Of a stretch of DNA of 8,014 bases, positions 1 through 6,205 are shown in pieces. The notes beneath the pieces were generated by a model that worked only from the letters and a program-made list of their open reading frames with translations, was not told where the DNA came from and ran no database searches. The stretch's first letter is position 1; the number at the start of each line of letters is the position of its first letter. The translations under genes were made by a program, and so were the position numbers. Source of the stretch: DAOUAJ01 sp034433615 (GTDB lineage Bacteria > Chloroflexota > Anaerolineae > DUEN01); NCBI GenBank assembly GCA_034433615.1, contig DAOUAJ010000290.1:1-8014 (forward strand), in the 5' to 3' direction.

Positions 1-1
1 C

Positions 2-349
2 CTCTACCTGCGCAAGTGTGTGCTCCGCATGTACTGGGATGGCCTGGACTATCCCAGCGTTGAGTGCCCGGTCGGCGATTTCTTTGGCGTGGGACATGCC
101 CGGGTGAGCTCCTACTCCTGTGTCGTGATGAACATGAGCGCCAACCGGGGCGATGAGCGCCATGCCGCGATGAACTGTTACTGGCCGATGCCCTTTGCCC
201 GGGGCGCGCGCAACCGTCCCTTCCCGCCTTTGCCGCCCGTGGCAGAACGTCTGCCGCGCCCCGACGTGACAATGCAGCCGGTGGACCTGCCGATCCGCCC
301 GCAACGTCGCATCTCAGGCAGCCGCTTCAATCCCGACCTGCACGGGTGA
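2..349 (+). CDS. DUF2961 (GH172-like) protein, 5'-partial and internally deleted
   Basis: The frame is open from the window edge, so the true start lies upstream. The visible residues include LRMYWDGLDYPSVECPVGDF, FGVGHAR and NCYWPMPFARGAR, which match the first jelly-roll half of DUF2961 proteins. This family includes GH172 enzymes acting on fructofuranosyl and arabinofuranosyl sugars. Directly after GARN (about nt 220) the protein reads RPFPPLPPVAERLPRP, which resembles the extreme C-terminal tail of full-length members (usually after a YSSVAYWYQ-PH stretch). The second jelly roll, including the GTEDYF-type motif, is absent, so roughly 200 residues seem to be missing with the frame kept. 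The family match is from memory of family consensus; the deletion is inference. The product is probably inactive and the gene may be a pseudogene; an assembly collapse is the alternative. It lies upstream of two sugar-metabolism genes on the same strand, which fits a glycoside-catabolism cluster. Confidence 0.7.
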   Translation, partial: LYLRKCVLRMYWDGLDYPSVECPVGDFFGVGHARVSSYSCVVMNMSANRGDERHAAMNCYWPMPFARGARNRPFPPLPPVAERLPRPDVTMQPVDLPIRPQRRISGSRFNPDLHG

Positions 350-358
350 TGGGCGTGA

Positions 359-400
359 TGCGTGTTGCGTGCTGCGTGGTGCGTGTTGGGCGTTGCGTGC
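359..400. repeat. Imperfect heptamer tandem repeat, TGCGTGN x6
   Basis: Six consecutive 7-nt units can be read: TGCGTGT, TGCGTGC, TGCGTGG, TGCGTGT, TGGGCGT and TGCGTGC. A further degenerate copy (TGGGCGTGA) lies just upstream at 350-358. The array begins ten bases after the stop codon of the truncated DUF2961 gene and ends 37 bases before the oxidoreductase start. Open frames across it give only low-complexity His/Thr/Arg peptides, so it is not coding. Similar ACGCA-rich arrays are, to my recollection, common between genes in Chloroflexota; that lineage link is inference. Confidence 0.75.
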
Positions 401-437
401 TTTGAACCGTTGGTAGGGGGCAACGAGTAACGAGACA

Positions 438-1454
438 ATGAAGACTACGGACTGTAGTGGAATGCTCAAGGTATGCGTGATCGGTATGGGGCCGATCGGC
501 AACCGCCATGCCGATATGTACAAGGCTGATCCACTGGCCCAGCTGGTCGGTGTGTGCGATATCATCCCGGAGCGAGCGAACGCGGCAGCGGCCCGCCTGG
601 GGGTGCCTTCCTTCTACGACGCGCAGGAGATGCTGGACGCCCTCAAGCCTGACGTCTGCAGCATCGCCACGGGGGGCTACGAATATGGCAGCGACCACTA
701 CCTGCCAACCATGCAGGCTCTTGAGGCAGGATGCCACGTCCTCTGCGAAAAGCCAATCTCCAACGACATCGCCCAGGCCGAGGAAATGGTGGCCAGGGCC
801 AGGGAAAAGCACCTCTGCTTCGGCATCAACCTCAACCATCGCTTTACCCCGGCCGCGCTACTGGCCAAAAAATGGGTGAACGAGGGGCGGCTGGGGCATC
901 TGCTTTTCATCAACATGGCTATGTGGATCAAGAACCCCGTCGAGAGTTCACCGTACTTCCAGATTAAGGCCCTCCACCCCCACACTGTAGACATCATGCG
1001 CTATTTCTGCGGTGATATTGAGGCGGTGCAGTGCTTTGCCACCAAGGCCCCTGGGCGTACCATCTGGTCTACAGCCCATTTCAGCATGCGCTTCAAGAAC
1101 GGCGTGGTCGGCGGACTTACCGGCTCCTACGACATCGAGCGGGGGCACCCAATGGAACGATGCGAAGTGGCGGGCACGGGAGGACGTTTTGTGCTGGAGG
1201 ATATGTGGCGGGAAGTGACCCTCTATCCAGCCCACAGCCTGGAGAAAACGGTCTACACCAACCCCGTCTTCGGTGGTATGCGCGGCTTTGAGGACACGTT
1301 CTACAATCGTATCCATCGCTTCCTGGAGCAGGTCGCCGCGGGCGTTGACCCTGAGGAGATTGACGGCTCCGGCGCCGATGGCCTCGCCGCGCAGAAGGTG
1401 CTGCAGGCCGCCATCGAGTCATTAGAGAATGAGACGGTTGTCTATGTGCGGTGA
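438..1454 (+). CDS. Gfo/Idh/MocA family NAD(P)-dependent oxidoreductase
   Basis: Predicted cytoplasmic dehydrogenase of 338 residues, the usual family length, acting on a sugar, sugar acid or cyclitol with NAD(P). The N-terminal Rossmann fold (about residues 10-130) has the dinucleotide motif GMGPIGNRH (G16, G18, G21). The family signature EKP is at 104-106, with K105 the expected catalytic lysine. NLNHRF is at 131-136, and the C-terminal alpha/beta domain (about 137-330) contains HPHTVDIMRYFCGD at 180-193, with H182 the likely catalytic histidine. The Asp usually four residues before that His is not seen (A178 there). No strong Shine-Dalgarno precedes the ATG at 438. An in-frame ATG at 462 (MLKVCVIGMG) would give a more typical family N-terminus and is a real alternative start. 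The isomerase-like gene follows 28 bases downstream, a common pairing in sugar and inositol catabolic operons. Substrate cannot be told from sequence. Confidence 0.93.
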   Translation: MKTTDCSGMLKVCVIGMGPIGNRHADMYKADPLAQLVGVCDIIPERANAAAARLGVPSFYDAQEMLDALKPDVCSIATGGYEYGSDHYLPTMQALEAGCHVLCEKPISNDIAQAEEMVARAREKHLCFGINLNHRFTPAALLAKKWVNEGRLGHLLFINMAMWIKNPVESSPYFQIKALHPHTVDIMRYFCGDIEAVQCFATKAPGRTIWSTAHFSMRFKNGVVGGLTGSYDIERGHPMERCEVAGTGGRFVLEDMWREVTLYPAHSLEKTVYTNPVFGGMRGFEDTFYNRIHRFLEQVAAGVDPEEIDGSGADGLAAQKVLQAAIESLENETVVYVR

Positions 1455-1482
1455 GTGAGAGGCGATAAGGCAAGGAGCAACA

Positions 1483-2319
1483 ATGGAGGAGCAACCAATG
1501 AAACTTGGCGCCAATTCCGTGCTCTTCGGCGGCTTCGACCTGGAGACTGCCTTCAAGCATATCGCCATGGCTGGATACGATGGCATCGAGCTCTCGGCTA
1601 TTGACGGGATGAGCGAGCACCTGGTGCTGGATCGCTGGTGGGAGATCGCCCCTGAGATCAAGCGGCTCTCTAAGGAGTATGGGCTGGAGCTGCTGGCGAT
1701 GGAACAACCTTCGCAGGATCCGGTCAGGATGGAGCAGGCTTTCCAGGCGGCGGTTGAGATTGGCATCCCGATCATTAACTGCGGGCCGGGTGGGAAGACA
1801 GGCGATGAAGCCAGCTTTCAGCAATCTGTTGACTCGCTGGGGAGGCTGGCGAGGATGGCCGAGAAATACGGGGTGACGTTGTGTGTCAAAGCGCACGTCG
1901 GCGCGGCCGTCTACAACACCCCTACCACGCTGCGGCTGATGGAGGCGATCACGTCGCCGGCCTTCGGCATTGACATGGACCCATCGCACATTTACCGCGC
2001 TGGCGAGAACCCTGTGGAGGCTATCGCTGCCGTCATTTCACGGGTCAGACATGTTCACATCCGCGATTGCAAAGGGCGCCAGCCCCCTGGTAGGGACGTT
2101 CCGCAAGGCCCCGGCAGGCCGGAGGATCAGGCCAACGGCCGCGGAGACATTGACCTGGTAGGTTACATCCGCGTGCTGCACGAGCATGGCTACACCGGGC
2201 CGCTGGATTTGGAAATCATCGGGGCCAAAAACTACAGCCTGGTGCAGTGCGCTATGATCGCCGCCGAGGCTCGCGGCCACATGCAGGCCTGCCTGCAAGC
2301 CTGCGGTGCCCGACCGTAA
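1483..2319 (+). CDS. Sugar phosphate isomerase/epimerase-like TIM-barrel protein
   Basis: A 278-residue cytoplasmic protein of the AP-endonuclease-2-like TIM-barrel family (IolE/IolI/UlaE/tagatose epimerase relatives), which isomerise or dehydrate sugars and cyclitols at a divalent metal. MKLGANSVLFGGFDLETAF opens the first strand and GYDGIELS is the second. Probable metal ligands are D166 in DMDPSH (166-169), H192 in RHVHIRD and E244 in LDLEIIG. The first ligand, normally a Glu in the strand around residues 132-138, is replaced by Lys (VKAHVG, K136). GRGDID at 219-224 is the usual loop before the last strands. Two starts are plausible: ATG 1483 has AAGGAG five bases upstream, while ATG 1498 (Met6) has GGAGGA seven bases upstream and gives the canonical N-terminus. 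It lies 28 bases behind the Gfo/Idh/MocA gene and is probably cotranscribed. Substrate is unknown. Confidence 0.9.
   Translation: MEEQPMKLGANSVLFGGFDLETAFKHIAMAGYDGIELSAIDGMSEHLVLDRWWEIAPEIKRLSKEYGLELLAMEQPSQDPVRMEQAFQAAVEIGIPIINCGPGGKTGDEASFQQSVDSLGRLARMAEKYGVTLCVKAHVGAAVYNTPTTLRLMEAITSPAFGIDMDPSHIYRAGENPVEAIAAVISRVRHVHIRDCKGRQPPGRDVPQGPGRPEDQANGRGDIDLVGYIRVLHEHGYTGPLDLEIIGAKNYSLVQCAMIAAEARGHMQACLQACGARP
1485..1490 (+). promoter_or_regulatory. Ribosome binding site for the alternative isomerase start at 1498
   Basis: GGAGGA lies seven bases before ATG 1498 and within the first codons of the longer frame that starts at 1483, which has its own AAGGAG at 1472-1477. The stronger motif and the family-like N-terminus MKLGANS favour 1498, which would remove MEEQP. 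Both starts could be used. Confidence 0.45.
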
Positions 2320-2362
2320 GGGCGGTGCCTCTGTGCTCGCCCAGGGGAGAGTGTCGCGAAAA

Positions 2363-2379
2363 TCGTCCGAGTAGGACGA
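2363..2379. other. Small hairpin in the leader before the lipoprotein gene
   Basis: TCGTCC and GGACGA form a perfect 6-bp inverted repeat around the loop GAGTA, flanked by AAA on both sides. It lies 43 bases after the isomerase stop and 13 bases before a possible -35 box. It could be a weak terminator of the upstream operon (no T run follows) or an operator-like site. Function is unknown. Confidence 0.4.
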
Positions 2380-2391
2380 AAACTGGTCTGG

Positions 2392-2423
2392 TTGACGTAC
2401 AACTCACCCCACTCGTTTAGAGT
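2392..2423 (+). promoter_or_regulatory. Possible promoter for the lipoprotein gene
   Basis: TTGACG at 2392-2397 is a good -35-like hexamer (5 of 6 to TTGACA). Downstream only weak -10 candidates are seen: TTTAGA at 2416-2421 (18-bp spacer) or TAGAGT at 2418-2423 (20-bp spacer). A promoter is expected here because the preceding gene ends 138 bases before the lipoprotein start and has a different role. The assignment is tentative. Confidence 0.3.
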
Positions 2424-2446
2424 TATGTCGCGTGCTTCAACTATTT

Positions 2447-2453
2447 AGGAGGT
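2447..2453 (+). promoter_or_regulatory. Strong Shine-Dalgarno supporting a GTG start
   Basis: AGGAGGT ends four bases before GTG 2458. It fixes the lipoprotein start at this GTG, which is also the codon that gives a complete lipoprotein signal peptide. Confidence 0.8.
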
Positions 2454-2457
2454 ACGT

Positions 2458-4773
2458 GTGAGGCGGGCCTTCCCTTGCGTGGCCTTTATGTTATTGCTCT
2501 GGGCAGTCGTGACCGCGTGTAAACCCGTCACCCCCATGTCTGTCAGCCTCCCATCGTTGGCGGCAACGATGGCTCTTACGGATACACCCACCACCGCCCC
2601 TACCCCCACCGAGAAGCCCACCCTGGCCTCTATGCCCACACCGGAACCTACGGCTACCCCATCACCGATGCCTCCGCCTGCCGACGTGGGTTGGCTCGAC
2701 CCAGCCGGTGAGCCTGGCCGCACACGCTTCAACCCGGCCGCTCGCCCTGGTCGGGCGTTGCCCCTCTGGCGTCTACGCTTCCACAAATGGGGAGAGAGTG
2801 AGGTCTACCCGGTCGAGGTAGCTGCCTTACCCAATGCCATCTTCATGGTAGACTCGACTGGCCGGCTGTTGCGCGTGGACATGAAGAGTGGACAGGTGAC
2901 CGCTCAAGCGACCATCTGGCCATATGGCTCACGCGGTTCGGTCCCAGGTGCGGTCATCGCCCTGACCGGGGACGTGATCGCAGTGTCGGCCGGTGACCTC
3001 TATGTTCCACCGCAGTCCCGGTTGCCCTACTTCCGCAGTAAGCTGATCCTGTTCGATGCTGATAACCTGACCCGCCTGTGGGAACTGCCGGGCCAGTTCG
3101 GCCGCGATTATCAGATCACTGCGCAGCGCGGGCAGATCGCCGTCACGACCGATGGCAGTACCATCGCCATGTACCAGGCGAAAACCGGTCAGGTGGTCTG
3201 GCATCAGGCCGACGCTGGACAGCAATACCGCATACTGGCGGCTACCCACGAAACCCTCTTCGTGCGCGGCGTCAGCATGACCCCGCCTGAACAGCGCGGC
3301 CCCTACGAGCAGCGCCAGACCTTCCTGGCCCTGGATTGGGCAACTGGCCAGGTGCGCTGGCGGGTACGCCCGAAGTTAGCAGACGACGCGACGGAAGCCC
3401 TCACTGACGGCGAACGGCTCTATCTACTCACTTACCAGGGCTATCTGTTGGCATTGAATGTCGCCGATGGCAGCGAAGCATGGCAGATCACCGAGGGGCC
3501 GACCCTGTACGATCGTAGTCCCATCGCTCTGGCCTACGGCAAGGTGTACGGGTTCCGCTCCCCTGATCAAGCGATCGTCGCTTACGACGCCGCCTCCGGG
3601 CAAGAGGTGTGGCGAACGCCGCTGACCGAGGCGTGGTCGGTGCCCACGCTGGCCATAGCCGGCGGCTACATTTACCTCATCGAGCAGCAAGGAGATGGCT
3701 CCAACCTCAAGGTTCTGGAGGCTAACATGGGCCAAATCGTCGCCCAGGAAGAGATAGCCCGTGAACCCTCGGCGACGGTTACCATCTACTGGAGACTGGC
3801 CATCGCAGCCGACCGGTTGATCCTGGCTGGCCATGATCTGCGGACCTTCGGGGAGCAACCACAGACGGCTGATCCCTTACCGGCTCCCCCGCCCGCTTTT
3901 CCCACACCTGTCTTGCCTGCCGACGAAATCTTGTACGAATCTACCGAGATGGGCAACGGTGACATCTGGGCGCGCCCGGCTGACGGCGCTGCACCACCGC
4001 GCAACCTCACGGCCCACGGCGCCCACGATTGGGACCCGGCCGGCTCGCCCGATGGCCGGCGCGTGGCCTTCGAGTCGTACCGCAGCGGCAGCAGTAACCT
4101 GTGGGTGGTGAATCGGGATGGCAGCGATCCGGTCGCGATCACCCAGATAGATCAGAAAGACAGCTACAACGTCCATCCGACCTGGTCCCCCAACGGGGAG
4201 TTCATCGCCTTTGCCAGCGATCGCAACAAGAAGCTCCAGATCTGGCTGACCCGCGCCGACGGCAGCGAGCCTCATCAGCTCACCAGCGAGGGGAAGAACT
4301 GGGACCCCGCCTGGTCACCGGATGGCAGCCTGATCGCCTTCATCTCCGACCGTTCCGGCAACCCTGATATCTGGGTGATGGCCGCGGATGGCTCCAATCA
4401 ACGGCCCTGGCGGGAGAGCCCGGAACCGGAGGCGAACCCGGCCTGGTCCCCCGGCTGCGCAAGCGACCTGAACGGACCCACCTGCGCGCTGGCCTTTGTG
4501 CGCATCACCGGCGAGCAACCCGATTGGGGAGAGTTGAGGGCCGGCCTGTTCAACGGCAGCCTGGAGTGGAGCATCCCTGGCACGTTTTGGGGATACGATC
4601 GAGGGCCAGCCTGGTGGCCTGGCTGCCAGGCGTTGGGGAGCGATTGCGTGCTGGTCTGGGGGCGGCGAACGGAGGATAAGCCGCAACTGGTCCTGGGTGA
4701 TCTGGATGGCAGTCAGGTGCAAATCATCGGCGAGGGCAAAGACCCGTCCTGGCTGATCATGCCTGGGCGTTGA
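2458..4773 (+). CDS. Lipoprotein with PQQ-like and TolB/PD40-like double beta-propeller
   Basis: A 771-residue predicted membrane-anchored extracytoplasmic protein. The signal peptide MRRAFPCVAFMLLLWAVVTAC has a lipobox ending at C21. A Thr/Pro-rich linker spans about residues 41-74. Residues about 90-460 form a PQQ-type (YWTD/pyrrolo-quinoline-quinone-like) propeller: blade ends recur as AKTGQVVW (241-248), DWATGQVRW (293-301), NVADGSEAW (334-342) and DAASGQEVW (377-385). A second Pro-rich linker (about 470-488) leads to a TolB/PD40 propeller (about 489-768) with repeats DPAGSPDGRRVAFES, PTWSPNGEFIAFASDR and PAWSPDGSLIAFISDR. A fourth, divergent repeat, PAWSPGCASD, carries two Cys (667, 676), and another pair lies at 723 and 730; these are possible disulfides. 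No catalytic residues are recognisable. Both propeller types usually serve in binding or scaffolding (BamB and TolB are relatives), so a sensory, binding or assembly role is inference. It stands alone between a weak promoter and a strong terminator. Confidence 0.9.
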   Translation: MRRAFPCVAFMLLLWAVVTACKPVTPMSVSLPSLAATMALTDTPTTAPTPTEKPTLASMPTPEPTATPSPMPPPADVGWLDPAGEPGRTRFNPAARPGRALPLWRLRFHKWGESEVYPVEVAALPNAIFMVDSTGRLLRVDMKSGQVTAQATIWPYGSRGSVPGAVIALTGDVIAVSAGDLYVPPQSRLPYFRSKLILFDADNLTRLWELPGQFGRDYQITAQRGQIAVTTDGSTIAMYQAKTGQVVWHQADAGQQYRILAATHETLFVRGVSMTPPEQRGPYEQRQTFLALDWATGQVRWRVRPKLADDATEALTDGERLYLLTYQGYLLALNVADGSEAWQITEGPTLYDRSPIALAYGKVYGFRSPDQAIVAYDAASGQEVWRTPLTEAWSVPTLAIAGGYIYLIEQQGDGSNLKVLEANMGQIVAQEEIAREPSATVTIYWRLAIAADRLILAGHDLRTFGEQPQTADPLPAPPPAFPTPVLPADEILYESTEMGNGDIWARPADGAAPPRNLTAHGAHDWDPAGSPDGRRVAFESYRSGSSNLWVVNRDGSDPVAITQIDQKDSYNVHPTWSPNGEFIAFASDRNKKLQIWLTRADGSEPHQLTSEGKNWDPAWSPDGSLIAFISDRSGNPDIWVMAADGSNQRPWRESPEPEANPAWSPGCASDLNGPTCALAFVRITGEQPDWGELRAGLFNGSLEWSIPGTFWGYDRGPAWWPGCQALGSDCVLVWGRRTEDKPQLVLGDLDGSQVQIIGEGKDPSWLIMPGR

Positions 4774-4775
4774 GG

Positions 4776-4815
4776 GGCAAACCCGAAGGGTCTTCCGAGA
4801 CCCTTCGGGTTTGCC
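4776..4815. terminator. Perfect 18-bp stem terminator between convergent genes
   Basis: Positions 4776-4793 and 4798-4815 are exact reverse complements around a TCCG tetraloop, starting three bases after the lipoprotein stop. A T-rich tract follows on the + strand (TTTGGGTTTGCC then TTCTTATTTT), so it works best for the lipoprotein gene. On the minus strand there is no T run beyond the stem, but the stem alone may also end the PLP-enzyme transcript. A partial copy of the right arm (GGGTTTGCC) recurs at 4819-4827. Confidence 0.9.
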
Positions 4816-4830
4816 TTTGGGTTTGCCTTC

Positions 4831-5967
4831 TTATTTTGACAATAGCGCCCGTAGTCTTTCGGCGATCACCTTCTCCTCACCGTCCCTGAGGGTATGAACC
4901 GCTATGAAGAGGGTGTTCCCCTCAGCTCGCGCCCAGATGCTGGGATCGCCTTCCTTCAGCTCCTGCCCTACCGATGTGGCTGTTTTGCCCAGGGCCGCCT
5001 CGTCAAGAGCGATGCGCAGCCGTATCCACGGCCCCTGGCGTTCCCACAACTCCTCGGCCTTGACGTGAGGGAGACCTGCCAGCCCTTCGGAGATTACCTG
5101 GAGGCGCTGCTTCTGAAGGCGGAACTGCTCCTCGTGGTCCATAGTGAGCCACTCCTGCAAGGCTACCAGGGTGGCGATGACCTCTTGCCGATCCACCTTA
5201 TACCCTCTGCCCAGGCAGCGATTGCCCTTAGCCTCGTAGGCAATGAAGCCGTTGAGGACGGCGGCCTCCACCAGGTCTCGCCGGCCGCATAGGAGGCCTG
5301 AGGAGTTGGTGGAGCCGAAATACTTGGCGCCAAAGCAGACGAGATCTGCACCACTCCTGGGCAGGCTGGTCATCCGCTCTAGAGGGTAGACCTCGGCGGC
5401 TGCGTCCACCAGGAGCGGCACGCCCTTTTTCCTGGCGATATTGACCACCTCGGGTATGGTCAGGATGCCTTCGTTGCCTTCAGCTCGGGCCAGGTAAAGG
5501 ATGCCGGCCGTCTGAGGCCCGATGGCCGCCTCCAGTTGCCTCGCCGAGGTGCCCCGGTCATCGCCCACCTCGATCAGCCTGCCGCCGGGGACGGTGACGC
5601 ATCGGTCATAGTGGTAGCGCATACGCTTCTGGATGAGAAAATCGCTCTTCATGCCGGTAGTGTCGGGCAACCTGGCGATCTTTTCAGGGTCTTTGCCCGT
5701 CATGATGGCCGCAGCGCCCAGCACCAGGGCAGCAAAGCAGCCGGAGGTCACGTAGGCAGCCTCCGCCCCCAGGAGGCTGGCGATCGCCTTGCCGGACTTG
5801 TCCAGCAATTCCTCCATGTCTACGAAGGATGTGTTGGCCGCTACCATAGCTGCCTGTACCTTGGGCGTCAGCATGGATCCCCCCAGCAGGGTTACACTCC
5901 CCATGGCATTGATGACGCGTTTGACGCCCAGTTCTTCGTAGACGCTTCGAGTGTCGGTGGTGTGCAT
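4831..5967 (-). CDS. SelA/DgaE-like PLP-dependent enzyme (aminotransferase fold I)
   Basis: A 378-residue cytoplasmic PLP enzyme of the SelA-like group (COG1921 type), which includes selenocysteine synthase and D-glucosaminate-6-phosphate ammonia-lyase. Visible marks, numbered from the ATG at 5967: VINAMGSVTLLGGSML (18-33), the cofactor-phosphate region VTSGCFAALVLGAA (73-86), D188 in LLVDAAAE (pyridine-nitrogen Asp) and K215 in CFGAKYFGSTNSSG (Schiff-base Lys). GRGYKVDRQEVIA (253-265) is typical of the DgaE-like branch. No selB or selD gene or tRNA-Sec is in view, so an ammonia-lyase or related amino-sugar or amino-acid reaction is more likely than selenocysteine synthesis; this is inference. 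The frame stays open to 6195, but those 76 extra residues are read through an intergenic repeat. The ATG at 5967 has GGGAGGG five bases upstream and starts the conserved protein. It converges with the lipoprotein gene and diverges from the dehydrogenase gene. Confidence 0.88.
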   Translation of the reverse strand: MHTTDTRSVYEELGVKRVINAMGSVTLLGGSMLTPKVQAAMVAANTSFVDMEELLDKSGKAIASLLGAEAAYVTSGCFAALVLGAAAIMTGKDPEKIARLPDTTGMKSDFLIQKRMRYHYDRCVTVPGGRLIEVGDDRGTSARQLEAAIGPQTAGILYLARAEGNEGILTIPEVVNIARKKGVPLLVDAAAEVYPLERMTSLPRSGADLVCFGAKYFGSTNSSGLLCGRRDLVEAAVLNGFIAYEAKGNRCLGRGYKVDRQEVIATLVALQEWLTMDHEEQFRLQKQRLQVISEGLAGLPHVKAEELWERQGPWIRLRIALDEAALGKTATSVGQELKEGDPSIWARAEGNTLFIAVHTLRDGEEKVIAERLRALLSK

Positions 5968-5972
5968 CTTTT

Positions 5973-5979
5973 CCCTCCC
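5973..5979 (-). promoter_or_regulatory. Shine-Dalgarno deciding the PLP-enzyme start
   Basis: Read on the minus strand this is GGGAGGG, five bases before ATG at 5967. It favours this start over the longer open frame reaching 6195. Confidence 0.75.
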
Positions 5980-6011
5980 ATGTGATGATAGACTCAGTAA
6001 ACTGCAAGGGT

Positions 6012-6077
6012 GGGCGACCACGGAGGGATCGCCCCTACGTTCATATCCGCGTAGGGGCGGCGCCTCCGTGCCCGCCC
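6012..6077. repeat. Intergenic near-palindrome with 28-nt arms (GTAGGGGCG type)
   Basis: The left arm 6012-6039 begins GGGCGACCACGGAGG and ends CGCCCCTACG. The right arm 6050-6077 is its reverse complement at 23 of 28 positions by hand alignment, around a 10-nt spacer (6040-6049). It would form a long imperfect hairpin. It sits between the divergent PLP-enzyme and dehydrogenase genes. It resembles GTAGGGGCG-type dispersed repeats that I recall from Chloroflexota and other environmental genomes, perhaps a REP/MITE-like element. No transposase is nearby and no target-site duplication is evident. Confidence 0.75.
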
Positions 6078-6086
6078 CTGGTCTTG

Positions 6087-6102
6087 TGGCCCGTATGGGC
6101 CA
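6087..6102. other. Short GC-rich hairpin next to the palindromic repeat
   Basis: TGGCCC and GGGCCA pair perfectly around GTAT, ten bases after the right arm of the larger near-palindrome. It may be part of the same repeat element or a separate structure. It lies about 60 bases before the -10 box of the next gene, and no T tract follows. Confidence 0.4.
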
Positions 6103-6157
6103 GAGGGACTGCCCCTTCAGGCCTCCCCAATGGTTGCGGTCTACTGAGACTGATATA

Positions 6158-6166
6158 TGGTACAAT
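6158..6166 (+). promoter_or_regulatory. Extended -10 promoter for the dehydrogenase-phosphatase gene
   Basis: TGGTACAAT carries a TGN extension and a -10 hexamer TACAAT (5 of 6 to TATAAT). No good -35 is seen at normal spacing; TTGCGG at 6134-6139 is 21 bp away. An extended -10 can work without one. The expected start of transcription near 6173 leaves a leader of about 25-35 bases, with AAGGGGGG at 6184-6191 as ribosome binding site. Confidence 0.5.
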
Positions 6167-6205
6167 AGCGCCAACTTTTCAGCAAGGGGGGACAACTTGA
6201 AAGAG

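Noticed and set aside
359..400. The heptamer array as a CRISPR array
   Set aside because: Units are 7 nt with no spacers and no cas gene is present.
327..839. A minus-strand open frame running from the heptamer repeat into the oxidoreductase gene
   Set aside because: Part of it is translated from the tandem repeat and the rest is antisense to the Rossmann-fold coding region.
1117..1989. A 290-codon minus-strand open frame across the oxidoreductase and isomerase genes
   Set aside because: It is antisense to two well-supported genes, and its Arg/Pro/His-rich product shows no family features.
4831..5967. The PLP enzyme as true selenocysteine synthase (selA)
   Set aside because: It is shorter than usual SelA (about 460 residues), its sequence marks fit the DgaE-like branch better, and no selB, selD or tRNA-Sec is nearby.
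5985..5990. TATCAT on the minus strand as a -10 box for the PLP enzyme
   Set aside because: Transcription would start within or next to the ribosome binding site, and no -35 lies at a suitable distance.
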